64,000 nucleotides of DNA from Allobosea sp. BK604 (lineage in GTDB: Bacteria > Pseudomonadota > Alphaproteobacteria > Rhizobiales > Beijerinckiaceae), in assembly GCF_004341515.1 (NCBI RefSeq), contig NZ_SLZF01000001.1, forward strand, positions 682,001 through 746,000, in the 5' to 3' direction. Every line of letters starts with the position of its first letter. Position 1 is the first letter of the stretch. This document shows, in pieces, positions 16,777 through 25,307 of the stretch. A program made the position numbers and the translations under genes. Under the pieces are notes generated by a model. It made no database searches, was not told the origin of the DNA, and saw only the letters and a program-made list of their open reading frames with translations.

Positions 16777-18063
16777 CTACTTCCCCAACACCAGATTCGG
16801 CAGCCAGGTCGTCAGTGGCGGCCAGAGCGTGATGGCTGCGAGCACTGCGAGCAGCGGCAGCAGCCAGGGCACGATTGCACGGGACATCGCCTCGAAGGAG
16901 ATCTTCGCGATCTTTGAGGTCACGAACAGCACCACCCCGACTGGCGGCGTGATCGTCCCGATCATCAGGTTGAGAACGAAGATCAGGCCGAACTGGATCG
17001 GGTCGATGCCGAACTGCGCCGCCGCGGGCGTCAGGATCGGGATCAGGATCAGCATCGCCGCCAGCGCCTCCATGAAGCAGCCAACGAAGAGCAGCAGCAG
17101 ATTGACGATGAGCAGGAAGACGAAGGGGTTGCCGGCGAGATCGACCAGCATCGGCCCGACCGTCTGCGGAATCCGCGAGATCGACAGGCACCAGCCGAGC
17201 GCCGCCGCCGCCATCACCAGCGCCAGCACGACGCCGGTGGTCTCGACGGTGTTGACCACGATCTCCGGCAGTTCCTTCAGGTCGAAGCTGCGATAGACGA
17301 AAAGGCCAAGCACAAGAGCGTAGGCGGTCGCGACGGCCGCCGCCTCGGTCGGCGTGAAGATGCCGCCCATCATGCCACCGAACAGGATGACAGGCGTCAT
17401 CAGAGCCCAATGGGCTTCCTTGTAGGCGATCCAGAGCTGGCGGCTGCCTGGGAAGGGGTGGCGCGGCAGGTCGCGCTTCTTCGCGACATAGACCACCATC
17501 GCCATCAGCGCGCCGGCCATCAGCAGGCCGGGAATGACGCCGGCGAGGAAGAGTCCGCCGATCGAGACATCGGCCGAGACGCCATAGATCACCATCGGCA
17601 GCGACGGCGGAATGATCGGGCCGATCGTGGCGGAGGCGGCAGTGATCGCGGCGGCCGTCTCCGCGTCGTAGCCCTCGTCCTGCATCGCCTTGATCTCGAG
17701 CGTGCCGACGCCGCCGGCATCGGCCACAGCCGAGCCCGACATGCCGGCGAAGATCACGCTGGCGAGGATGTTGGCGTGGCAGAGCCCGCCGCGCAGCCAG
17801 CCGACGCAGGCCGTGGCGAAGGCGAAGATCCGGTCGGTAATCCCCGCCGAATTCATGATGTTGCCCATCAGGATGAAGAGCGGTGCCGCCAGCAGCGGGA
17901 AGGAATTGGCCGATTGTGCGATCTTCTGCGGCACGATCCCCATCGGGAAACCGCCCATCAGTGCGAAGGCGACGGCCGCCAGCCCCATCGAGACGAAGAG
18001 CGGCACGCCGATCAATAGCGCGGCGAACCAGACCGGCAGGATCTGAAACATGATCGCGCTCAT
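16777..18063 (-). CDS. TRAP transporter large permease (DctM)
   Basis: A 428-residue membrane protein of the DctM family with about 12 hydrophobic segments, the early LLIGVPLFVSMG, the central GSAVADAGGVGTLE and the C-terminal TPPVGVVLFVTSKIA. The ATG at 18063 overlaps the DctQ stop (ATGA), which fixes the start; the long open frame further upstream is a shadow of dctQ. Together with the receptor (18727-19719) and DctQ it forms a three-part sodium-coupled carboxylate importer. It is the last gene of the minus-strand run. Confidence 0.93.
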   Translation of the reverse strand: MSAIMFQILPVWFAALLIGVPLFVSMGLAAVAFALMGGFPMGIVPQKIAQSANSFPLLAAPLFILMGNIMNSAGITDRIFAFATACVGWLRGGLCHANILASVIFAGMSGSAVADAGGVGTLEIKAMQDEGYDAETAAAITAASATIGPIIPPSLPMVIYGVSADVSIGGLFLAGVIPGLLMAGALMAMVVYVAKKRDLPRHPFPGSRQLWIAYKEAHWALMTPVILFGGMMGGIFTPTEAAAVATAYALVLGLFVYRSFDLKELPEIVVNTVETTGVVLALVMAAAALGWCLSISRIPQTVGPMLVDLAGNPFVFLLIVNLLLLFVGCFMEALAAMLILIPILTPAAAQFGIDPIQFGLIFVLNLMIGTITPPVGVVLFVTSKIAKISFEAMSRAIVPWLLPLLAVLAAITLWPPLTTWLPNLVLGK

Positions 18064-18557
18064 AGCGGCTGCGCTCCCGGCTCGGCGGCCACGGGCTCGC
18101 GCCCGGCCAGCGCCTCGGCGATCTCGGCCAGTGCCTGCAGGATCAACGCAAGGCCCGCGAGCGGCATGACGATGTAGAGCGCCGCCGCCGAGAACGGCAC
18201 GCTGATCGACTCGACGTCCCAGTTCCGTTCGATCAGCCCGAAGCTGTACCGGATCAGCACGGCCGCGAAGATGATGACGCAAACCTGGATCAGGATTTCC
18301 AGCACTCGGCGCGGCACGCCTTTCAGCAGGTCGGCGAAGACGGTGATGCGGATATGCGTGCGCCGGCGTGCTGCGATGATCCAGCCGACGAAGCCGGTCC
18401 AGACCAGAAGGTATTGCGCCAACTCGTCCGACCATGCGAGCGGGTTGTTGAGCTGACGGAACAGCACGCCGAGCACCACCGTGACGAGCAGGCTTAGCAG
18501 CAGCACGACAGCCGTCCAATGGACGAGGCGGTCTGCGAGATGGACGAGCGCTTTCAC
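18060..18557 (-). CDS. TRAP transporter small permease (DctQ)
   Basis: A 165-residue four-helix membrane subunit with SDELAQYLLVWTGFVGW near residues 43-59, the usual DctQ signature, followed by the basic stretch RRRTHIRITVFADLL. GTG at 18557 has GGGAAG just upstream; the longer frame to 18629 runs into a repeat and is unlikely. It overlaps dctM by four bases. The gap to dctP holds a family B repeat. Confidence 0.88.
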   Translation of the reverse strand: MKALVHLADRLVHWTAVVLLLSLLVTVVLGVLFRQLNNPLAWSDELAQYLLVWTGFVGWIIAARRRTHIRITVFADLLKGVPRRVLEILIQVCVIIFAAVLIRYSFGLIERNWDVESISVPFSAAALYIVMPLAGLALILQALAEIAEALAGREPVAAEPGAQPL

Positions 18558-18596
18558 CTGGCTTCCCTTGTTTGCTTCGTGCGCGAGACCGCTCTT

Positions 18597-18694
18597 CCCG
18601 TCATGCTCGCCCTTTTGGCGAGCATCCACGGCTTAGGCACCGCCCGCTGGAAAGCGGAGACGTGGATGATCGGGACAGGCCCGACCATGACGGG
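18597..18694. repeat. Family B palindromic repeat, copy 1
   Basis: The arms begin CCGTCATGCTCGCC and end GGGACAGGCCCGACCATGACGGG, with an inner CGAGCATCCACG arm and partner CGTGGATGATCG. It separates dctP from dctQ within one transcription unit. A second copy is at 23479. Confidence 0.8.
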
Positions 18695-18726
18695 ATTGAG
18701 CCGCCCTCAGGGACGGCCGGCGGCGC

Positions 18727-19719
18727 TCACAGCGCCGCCAGCGTATCCCAGGTGCCCTTGCCCCATTTGCTCTCGAACTGCCCGGGCAGGGTCGCGAGCA
18801 CGGGCTTCCTGAAGCTCTCGACATCGGGCTCGGTTACGGTCATCCCGGCGCCCTTCAGCGTAGCGACGAGCCCGTCCTCCTGGCTCGACAATTCCTTGTC
18901 CTGCCAGGCGACACCACCGGCGATCGCGGCCTCCAGCGCGCTGCGATCGGCATCCTTCAGCCCCTTCCAGAAATCCTCGTTCACGATGACCAGGCGCGGC
19001 GTGATGATGTGGCCGGTCAGGATCAGGTTCTTCTGCACCTCCTGCAGCTTCGCGCTGTGGATGGTCGGCAGCGGGTTCTCCTGACCGTCGACGGCGCCCT
19101 GGCTGAGCGCGAGGTAGAGCTCGTTGAAATTGACCGGCGTCGCCTTGGCGCCCCAGGCCTCGGCCATGGCACGGAATGTGTCGACCGGCGGCACTCGCAG
19201 CTTGAAGCCGTTCATGTCGGCGACGGTCTTGACCACGCGTGAGCCGCTGGTGAGGTGGCGCTTGCCGTAATAGGTCACAGCGACCATGCGCATCCCGCGC
19301 TTCTTCGAGAGATCGCCGTTCATTTGCGTGAAGATCGGCGCATTGGCGACCTTGGCCATGTGGGCTGCGTCGCGCCAGAGATAAGGCGCCTCGATCACCG
19401 AAAGCTGCGGCAGGAACGTGCCGAGCGCAGCGGCACCGTCCGTCGTCATGGTCAGGGCGCCGGAGGCGACCGCCTCCATCATGTCCTTGCCGGAGCCGAG
19501 TTGCCCGGCCGGGAAGGCCTGGATCTCGACACGGCCGGAGGTCTTCTCCTTCACCTCCTTGGCGATGCGCTCGACCATCTGCACCTGCGGGTGCGTCGTG
19601 GGCAGCATCTCGCCCCAGCGCATCACAGTCGCCTGCGCACGGGCGATCGCCGGCATGAACACGGCGGTGCCGGCCGCGGCGGAACTTGCGAGGAACTCGC
19701 GTTTCGTCAGTTTCGTCAT
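18727..19719 (-). CDS. TRAP transporter substrate-binding protein (DctP family)
   Basis: A 330-residue periplasmic receptor. ATG at 19719 follows GGGAGGAG. The signal sequence MTKLTKREFLASSAAAGTAV carries a KR pair instead of the twin arginines and ends near ARA (residue 28). The binding signatures GFKLRVP and ALSQGAVDGQENP are present. It heads dctP-dctQ-dctM and lies directly after the GntR regulator on the same strand (86-base gap). The ligand is likely a sugar acid or related carboxylate handled by the neighbouring aldolase; that link is inferred from position only. Confidence 0.9.
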   Translation of the reverse strand: MTKLTKREFLASSAAAGTAVFMPAIARAQATVMRWGEMLPTTHPQVQMVERIAKEVKEKTSGRVEIQAFPAGQLGSGKDMMEAVASGALTMTTDGAAALGTFLPQLSVIEAPYLWRDAAHMAKVANAPIFTQMNGDLSKKRGMRMVAVTYYGKRHLTSGSRVVKTVADMNGFKLRVPPVDTFRAMAEAWGAKATPVNFNELYLALSQGAVDGQENPLPTIHSAKLQEVQKNLILTGHIITPRLVIVNEDFWKGLKDADRSALEAAIAGGVAWQDKELSSQEDGLVATLKGAGMTVTEPDVESFRKPVLATLPGQFESKWGKGTWDTLAAL

Positions 19720-19805
19720 CGATGTCTCCTCCCAGAACGGCCGGTTTTCCGGCTCGCCATGCTTCAAGATTCCGCCCCGTCGCGGGCCGGCTGTCGCAGA
19801 CTCCG

Positions 19806-20483
19806 TCAGTAATGCAGTGCCCGGTTGCGGGCGTTGGTGATATGCTCGCTCATCGCCTCGGCCGCGGCCTCGGGGTCGCGCGATTCGATCGCGGCGATGA
19901 TCTTCAGATGGTCCTGCATGACCGGCACGATGATGCTGTTATGGATGCGGGTCTCGTATTGCCGGATCAGCCTGATCTTCAGCCAGGTGACGCGGAAGGC
20001 CTGGCTGACGATGTCGTTGTCGAGATGGTCGATGATCGCCTCATGCATCAGGCGATCGACATCCTCGGCGTCCTCGATCAGCGCCTCGCCCTGCTCGCCC
20101 GCCTCGGCGCGGCGCACGATCGCCTCGTGGCGCTGCCGTTGCTCGGCGATCTCGGCCTCGGTCGCCTCGCGGGCATAGGCGGCTGCCGCTTCCTTCTCGA
20201 GGAGGAGCCGGAACTGGAAAGCGTTGCGGATCAGGTTGAGATCGACATGGGCGACCTGCATGCCGCGCTGCGGCACGGTCTTGATCAGCCCTTCGGCCTC
20301 CAGCCGCGGGATCAGTTCGCGGATCGCGCCGAGCGGGAAGCCGGTCATGGCGACGAGCTCGCGCTGGGTCACGAACTGACCCGGCTTGATCTCACGCGCG
20401 AGCAGCCGCTCGGTGAAGCTGACATAGGCCTTTTCCCGCAGCTTCAGCGGCTCGCCATCGCGTTCCTGCTCGCTCTCGCTCAA
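19806..20483 (-). CDS. GntR-family transcriptional regulator (FCD subfamily)
   Basis: A 225-residue regulator: winged helix-turn-helix at about residues 12-82 (LREKAYVSFTERLL ... GLIKTVPQRGMQVA) and an all-helical FCD ligand domain at about 90-220 with the metal-site type residues in DVDRLMHEAIIDH and VMQDHLKII. TTG at 20483 has GGAGGAGG seven bases upstream; the frame is open to 20579 but that part is repeat sequence. FCD regulators usually respond to organic acids. It sits between the aldolase and TRAP genes and is likely their local regulator. Confidence 0.88.
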   Translation of the reverse strand: MSESEQERDGEPLKLREKAYVSFTERLLAREIKPGQFVTQRELVAMTGFPLGAIRELIPRLEAEGLIKTVPQRGMQVAHVDLNLIRNAFQFRLLLEKEAAAAYAREATEAEIAEQRQRHEAIVRRAEAGEQGEALIEDAEDVDRLMHEAIIDHLDNDIVSQAFRVTWLKIRLIRQYETRIHNSIIVPVMQDHLKIIAAIESRDPEAAAEAMSEHITNARNRALHY

Positions 20484-20497
20484 GCCGTCCTCCTCCT

Positions 20498-20584
20498 CGT
20501 CATTGCGAGCAGAGCGAAGCAATCCAGACTCGTAGAGCCCGACGGCCCCTGGATTGCTTCGTCGCTGCGCTCCTCGCAATGACG
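20498..20584. repeat. Family A palindromic repeat, copy 2
   Basis: The clearest copy in the window: arms CGTCATTGCGAGC...GCGAAGCAATCCAG and CTGGATTGCTTCGTCGC...CTCCTCGCAATGACG. It fills most of the gap between the aldolase stop and the regulator start and ends 15 bases before the latter. Confidence 0.85.
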
Positions 20585-20606
20585 GCTTGCATGATCCTTG
20601 CCCCTC

Positions 20607-21503
20607 TCAAGCCGCCTTGGCCTGGGTGATGCTGTCGAAGGCCGCGATCACGCGCTGGCGCTGCGCCTCGCTGAGCGGCTCCAGCGGCGGGCGCATCGCG
20701 CCATAGCCGGCATCGCCGTGCAGATGCCCGACCAGCGCCTTCACCGCCGCAAGCACGGGATAGCTGACGATCTCGTCGACCAGCTTGTTCACCACCGCGC
20801 TTTCCGCGCCCTCGTAGACCATCGGCCGCAGCAGGTGCGGCGTCAGGTTGGCGAGGCCGCAGATCGTGCCCTGCGCCCCGTTCCGCACGGCCTTGGCGAG
20901 CTGGCGCTCGTCGCCGACCAGGATCGCGAGCTCGCCATGAGCCTTGAGCAACGCCTCGGTGTTGGAATAGTCGCCCGAGGAATCCTTGACGCCGATGACG
21001 ATGCCCGGGAACGCCTTCTTCAGCCGCTCGACGAGGTCGATGCTGATATCGACCGCGGTCACCGAGGGGATATGGTAGAGCACGGTGTTCCGCGCGGCCG
21101 GGCCGAGCTTCTCGAAGAACTGCGAGAACCAGGCATAGAGCCCCTCGTCGCTCACGCCCTTGAAGTAGAAGGGCGGCGCGACCAGGAGGCCCTTCGCGCC
21201 GATGCCGAGTGCGACCTTGGCCTGCTCGATCGATTCATGCAGCGAGGCGGCGGCGACGCCGGCATAGATCTTGGTCGCCGGGTCGATCCCGGCGCCGACC
21301 AGCGCACCGAGCATCGCGGTGCGCGCCGGCAGGCCGAGCGCGGCGCCCTCGCCGGTGGTGCCAAACAGCGTGACCGAATCGCAGCCCTGCGCCAGCACAT
21401 GGCGCGCATGCTTGACGAGGCGCGGCAGGTCGATGTCGCCGCCCGCGCGCATCGGCGTGGTGATGGCGCAGGAGAGGCCGAAGCGGTTCTGGTCGAGGGC
21501 CAT
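20607..21503 (-). CDS. DHDPS/N-acetylneuraminate lyase-family aldolase
   Basis: A 298-residue TIM-barrel class I aldolase or dehydratase. FGTTGEG (near residues 47-53), the catalytic Tyr in YHIPSVT (near 142-148) and the Schiff-base Lys in GVKDSSGD (near 171-178) are all intact. The family includes dihydrodipicolinate synthase, sialic acid lyase and 2-keto-3-deoxy-sugar-acid aldolases. Its place after sugar ABC genes, before a GntR-TRAP unit, and near a lactonase and a mutarotase favours a 2-keto-3-deoxy-acid aldolase role over lysine synthesis. Sialic acid lyase remains possible because TRAP carriers often import sialic acid. Confidence 0.85.
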   Translation of the reverse strand: MALDQNRFGLSCAITTPMRAGGDIDLPRLVKHARHVLAQGCDSVTLFGTTGEGAALGLPARTAMLGALVGAGIDPATKIYAGVAAASLHESIEQAKVALGIGAKGLLVAPPFYFKGVSDEGLYAWFSQFFEKLGPAARNTVLYHIPSVTAVDISIDLVERLKKAFPGIVIGVKDSSGDYSNTEALLKAHGELAILVGDERQLAKAVRNGAQGTICGLANLTPHLLRPMVYEGAESAVVNKLVDEIVSYPVLAAVKALVGHLHGDAGYGAMRPPLEPLSEAQRQRVIAAFDSITQAKAA

Positions 21504-21583
21504 TGCAGATGTCTTTCCGGAGCTGTGAACGAGTAAGGCGTGAAGCGGGTTACGGATGCCGCAAGGCGCGGCAATGCGAAGGT

Positions 21584-22402
21584 TCAGCCATCCTTGAGCC
21601 CTCCGGCGGAGAGGCCGGCGACGATCTCGCGCTGGGCGAGCACGGTCAGCAGCAGCACCGGCAAGGTGACGAGCAGCGCGGCGGCGGCGAGCGGCCCCCA
21701 GGAGATCTGCTCGAAGGTCAGCGAATTGTAGACGGCCGAAGGCAGCGTCCGGCTGTTCTTGCCGCCGAGCACGACCGAGAAGATGAAGTTGTTCCAGGAG
21801 AAGATGAAGGCGAGGATGCCACCGACGACGATGCCCGGCCGCGCCAGCGGCAGCGCGACATGACGGAAGGCCTGCCAGGTCGTGGCGCCGTCGATCCGCG
21901 CCGCGTCCTCGAGTTCGATCGGGACGTTCTCGAAATACCCGATCATGATCCAGACGATGATCGGGATGGTTATGACGAGATGCGTGATCACCAGTGCCGT
22001 GATGGTGCCGACGAGCCCGCTCATCTGGAACAGCAGGAAGAGCGGGATCAGGTAGGACAGCGCCGGCGTCATGCGTGCGATCAGGATCAGGATCGCGAAC
22101 TTGGCCGACTTGCCACGCGCGATGCCGTAGCCGGCAGGCACGCCTATCGCGAGCCCGATCAGGACCGCACCGCCGGTGACCAGGATCGAGTTCCAGAGGT
22201 ACAGCGCGAAGTTGTTCTTCTCGAACACGTCGAGATAGTTCTTCAACGTCGGCGGGTCCGGGATGAAGACCGGCGGGAAGGCGGTGTTGTCGAGCTCGTT
22301 CTTGAGCGAGAGCGACAGCATCCAGAGGAAGACGAGCACGGCCGGCGAAACCAGGACGAAGACCGAGAGCGCAAAGCCGATCTTGGAGGCGAGCCGCTTC
22401 AT
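21584..22402 (-). CDS. Sugar ABC transporter permease (MalG type)
   Basis: A 272-residue permease with six hydrophobic segments and the EAA loop EDAARIDGATTWQAFRHVAL near residues 167-186, which docks the ATPase. ATG at 22402 follows GGAGGG. It pairs with the MalF-type permease upstream and the binding protein at 23584-24936. No ATPase gene is present on either side, so an ATPase encoded elsewhere must drive it. Confidence 0.92.
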   Translation of the reverse strand: MKRLASKIGFALSVFVLVSPAVLVFLWMLSLSLKNELDNTAFPPVFIPDPPTLKNYLDVFEKNNFALYLWNSILVTGGAVLIGLAIGVPAGYGIARGKSAKFAILILIARMTPALSYLIPLFLLFQMSGLVGTITALVITHLVITIPIIVWIMIGYFENVPIELEDAARIDGATTWQAFRHVALPLARPGIVVGGILAFIFSWNNFIFSVVLGGKNSRTLPSAVYNSLTFEQISWGPLAAAALLVTLPVLLLTVLAQREIVAGLSAGGLKDG

Positions 22403-22416
22403 GCGCAGGCCCTCCC

Positions 22417-22504
22417 CGTCATTCCGAGCGCAGCGAAGCAATCCAGGACGACTGGGTGCCCGGCTGCCTCTGCATTGCTTCGTCGCTGTGCTCCTCGCAA
22501 TGAC
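22417..22504. repeat. Family A palindromic repeat, copy 3
   Basis: The arms CGTCATTCCGAGCGCAGCGA...AAGCAATCC and GCATTGCTTCGTCGC...CTCCTCGCAATGAC lie between the two permease genes of one ABC importer. It is a little more diverged than copy 2. Confidence 0.82.
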
Positions 22505-22526
22505 CGCATGGAAAGTTCGCCCCTCA

Positions 22527-23453
22527 TCACGCGTTCCACTTCGACTTCTGGCGCGCGTAGAGCAGCAGCAGCGAGAGCATGATGATGATCACGAAGAAGA
22601 TCACCACGACGGCCGAGGCGTAGCCGATCTTGTAGAACTGGAAGGCCTGCAGGTAGAGGAAGATGTTCAGCGTCTCCGAGGCCGTGCCCGGCCCGCCCTG
22701 GGTGATCACGAAGATCGTGTCGAAGGCCTTCAGCGCGTCGATGGTCCGGATCACGATCGCGACCATGATGAAGGGCCAGACCAGCGGCAGCGTGATGTGC
22801 CGGAACATGTGCCAGGCATTGGCGCCGTCGATCAGCGCGGATTCATAGGGCTCGCGCGGCAGGCCGGCGAGGCCGCCGAGCACGATCAGCATGACCAGCG
22901 GCGTCCAGTGCCAGACCTCGACCAGGATCAGCGTCGGGATCACCGTGTTGGGATCGTAGACCCAGGGCTGCGGGCCGATGCCGACCAGGGAGAGCAGGTA
23001 GTTCAGCACGCCGAGCTGCGGGTGGAACATCATCGTCCAGACCAGCGCCACCGCGACCGGCGTCGCCATCATCGGCATCACGAAGATCGTGCGCAGCAGC
23101 CCGCGGAACGGGAATTCGCGATGGAAGACCAGCGCGGCGGCCGTGCCGAACAGGATCGGCAGCACCACGGCCAGGATGGTGAAATAGGCGGTGTGCCCCA
23201 TCGACTCGATGAAGCGGGTATCGCGGAAGAGTTCGGCATAGTTCTGGGCGCCGACGAATTCCGGCCCGCCGCCGATCTTCCAGTCATGGGTCGACATGTA
23301 GAGCGTGAACACCCACGGGAAGACGATCACGCCGAGAATGACCAGCACCGCCGGCAGCGAGAACAGCCAGTAGCGCGGCGTGAAATCCGCTGATTGTCGG
23401 GCCGGCGACGTTGGCGTCGCGAGGTCCGCTCGCAGGGCGGTGGTGCTGGTCAT
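22527..23453 (-). CDS. Sugar ABC transporter permease (MalF type)
   Basis: A 308-residue inner-membrane permease with six hydrophobic segments after a polar N-terminus. The EAA loop ESALIDGANAWHMFRHITLP falls near residues 204-223, and the conserved ITQGGPG near 252-258 is typical of the MalF/UgpA class. It is second in the binding protein-permease-permease order and is separated from both neighbours by palindromic repeats. Confidence 0.92.
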   Translation of the reverse strand: MTSTTALRADLATPTSPARQSADFTPRYWLFSLPAVLVILGVIVFPWVFTLYMSTHDWKIGGGPEFVGAQNYAELFRDTRFIESMGHTAYFTILAVVLPILFGTAAALVFHREFPFRGLLRTIFVMPMMATPVAVALVWTMMFHPQLGVLNYLLSLVGIGPQPWVYDPNTVIPTLILVEVWHWTPLVMLIVLGGLAGLPREPYESALIDGANAWHMFRHITLPLVWPFIMVAIVIRTIDALKAFDTIFVITQGGPGTASETLNIFLYLQAFQFYKIGYASAVVVIFFVIIIMLSLLLLYARQKSKWNA

Positions 23454-23478
23454 GCTCTATGCTTCGTTCGATACGTTT

Positions 23479-23574
23479 CCGTCATGCTCGGCCTTGTGCC
23501 GAGCATCCACGTCTTGAACACCGCCTTCGATCAACGAAGGCGTGGATGGTCGGGACAAGCCCGACCATGACGGG
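23479..23574. repeat. Family B palindromic repeat, copy 2
   Basis: Same layout as the copy at 18597: CCGTCATGCTCGGCC...CCGAGCATCCACG and CGTGGATGGTCGGGAC...CCGACCATGACGGG. It lies between the ABC binding-protein gene and the first permease gene and ends ten bases before the binding-protein stop. Confidence 0.82.
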
Positions 23575-23583
23575 AAAGGCCCG

Positions 23584-24936
23584 TCAGCCCTGCTCGCTCT
23601 TCACGAGCACCGGCGCGAAGGTCTCGGTCGCCTTCTTCAGCTCGCTCGCGACATCGGCGCCGCCGATCGCATTGGTCAGCGCCACGCCGAAGACGTCGCG
23701 GAACTCGGTGACAGGGACGATCTGCGGCAGGCCGGCGCGCGCGATCTTGGCCGAGCCCAGCAGGCACTCGAAATATTGCTGGCTGAACTTCGACTGGGCG
23801 ATGGTCTCCTTGTCGAGATAGGCCGAGGAGCGGCCCGGCGCGCCGGCGCCCGCCTTCAGCATCGCGATCTGGTTGGCCTTGTTGGTCATGAACTGGAGAT
23901 AGAGCCAGGCTGCCTGCTTCTTCTGCGAGCCCCGCGAGATGCCCATGCCGTCGGCGAACATGCCGGCATGATGCGCCTTCGGTCCCGGCGGCGTGATGCC
24001 GTAGCCGACCTTGCCGACGATCCGCGACTTGGACGGATCCTCCAGCGGCGTCGCGAAACCGATGCCGTCGAGCCACATCGCGGCGCGGCCCTGCATGAAG
24101 GTGGTCTGGCATTCGTTCCAGTTGAAGCCGACGGCGCCGGTCGGGCCGGTATCCTTGTTGAGCTTCTTGTAGAGCTCGCCTGCCCAGATCGCTTCCGGGG
24201 TATCGGTGACGAGCTTGCCCTCGGGCGAGACCGTCTCGATGCCCTGGCCGAGCGCGAGGCTGGTCCAGACCGGGACATTGGCGTTCTTCAGGCCGCGCGA
24301 GACGAAGCCCGCGATGCCCTTGGCCGGGTCGTGCAGCTTGGCCGCGACGGTGGCGATCTCGTCCATCGTCTTCGGATAGGCCACGCCCTTCGCGTCGAAG
24401 AGCTCCTTGTTGTAGTAGATCATCCAGTAGTCGACGAAGAACGGGATCGTATCCAGCGCTCCATCGGCCTGGCGGGCATAGGCCACGGGGCCTGCGCCAA
24501 AGTCTTCGAAATTGAAGTCGGGCGCGGTCAGCGAGGCATCGGCGATATAGGGCCGGAGATCCTCGAACCATTTGCCCTTGGCGGCCATGCGCTTCTGGAC
24601 ATGCAGCGAGATGCCGCTGACGTCGAAGCTCGGCTTGCCCGAGGCGAATTCGATCACCGCCTTCTGGCGCTGCTGCTGCTCCGGCACCTGCTCGGCCGAG
24701 ACCTTGATGCCGGTGAGTTCGGTGAACTCCTTCTCGGCCGCCTGCATCAGGTCGGAGCGCGGGTTCTTCACCAGCAGCACGTCGATGGTCGTGCCGGAGA
24801 AGCGCTTCCAGTTGAACGGCGCCTGAGCGCGGGCCTCGCGCAGCACCATCGGCGAGCCGATCGCTCCCGCGGCACCCAGGGCAGCAGCCCCGCGCAACAG
24901 CGCGCGCCGGCTCGGCTTCAGAAACGTATCGGTCAT
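23584..24936 (-). CDS. Sugar ABC transporter substrate-binding protein
   Basis: A 450-residue extracytoplasmic solute-binding protein of family 1 (MalE/UgpB type). The N-terminus has a twin-arginine signal (SRRALLRGAAALGAAG) ending at AQA near residue 38. Later stretches GIAGFVSRG and AAMWLDGIGF are usual in this family. ATG at 24936 is the sensible start; the frame stays open to 25023. It heads the long minus-strand run and is divergent from the lactonase gene. The ligand is probably a sugar or sugar acid. Confidence 0.9.
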   Translation of the reverse strand: MTDTFLKPSRRALLRGAAALGAAGAIGSPMVLREARAQAPFNWKRFSGTTIDVLLVKNPRSDLMQAAEKEFTELTGIKVSAEQVPEQQQRQKAVIEFASGKPSFDVSGISLHVQKRMAAKGKWFEDLRPYIADASLTAPDFNFEDFGAGPVAYARQADGALDTIPFFVDYWMIYYNKELFDAKGVAYPKTMDEIATVAAKLHDPAKGIAGFVSRGLKNANVPVWTSLALGQGIETVSPEGKLVTDTPEAIWAGELYKKLNKDTGPTGAVGFNWNECQTTFMQGRAAMWLDGIGFATPLEDPSKSRIVGKVGYGITPPGPKAHHAGMFADGMGISRGSQKKQAAWLYLQFMTNKANQIAMLKAGAGAPGRSSAYLDKETIAQSKFSQQYFECLLGSAKIARAGLPQIVPVTEFRDVFGVALTNAIGGADVASELKKATETFAPVLVKSEQG

Positions 24937-25307
24937 GATGTCCTCCCTAATGGACTCGAGGCCACGGCCCGTTCTCGGGCCTGTTGCTTGTCGGCGAGAG
25001 CCATCCTTCCAGAGACCGGCCACCCGCTCAATTCGGGCGTGACGCTAATCTGCTTTCAAGCCGGTTGCAAGCTAACATGTTGGCGTGCACATAGTGATTG
25101 CAGACTCGCCTGGATGCGCCTCCATGCCCACTGATCACATCGTCACCGTGCCGTTTCCCTCCCTCGTCATCCCGGCCGCGGCGTAGCGGAGCGCCGGGAT
25201 CCATCGTAGGGCTCGGCAGTCTACGATTGATCCCGGAGCGGCGCCGCAGCGCGGCTTGCAGGGGATGACGAGGCGGACCGATTTCGGAAGCACATGAGGC
25301 GGGAGGC
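24937..25307. promoter_or_regulatory. Divergent promoter region of the sugar locus
   Basis: No gene is supported in these 371 bases. Nearest the binding-protein gene, around 25040-25110, the sequence is less GC-rich and has two short perfect palindromes, AACATGTT (about 25075) and GTGCAC (about 25085), which could belong to an operator of the local GntR regulator. The right half is taken up by a family C repeat. Confidence 0.4.
25165..25270. repeat. Family C palindromic repeat
   Basis: The outer arms CGTCATCCC and GGGGATGACG enclose the inner pair GCGCCGGGATCCAT and ATTGATCCCGGAGCGGCGC. It is the only copy in the window, of the same general build as families A and B but unrelated in sequence. 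Confidence 0.75.

Noticed and set aside
18064-18519. N-terminal extension of the DctM permease
   Set aside because: It is the out-of-frame shadow of dctQ; the ATGA overlap fixes the start at 18063.
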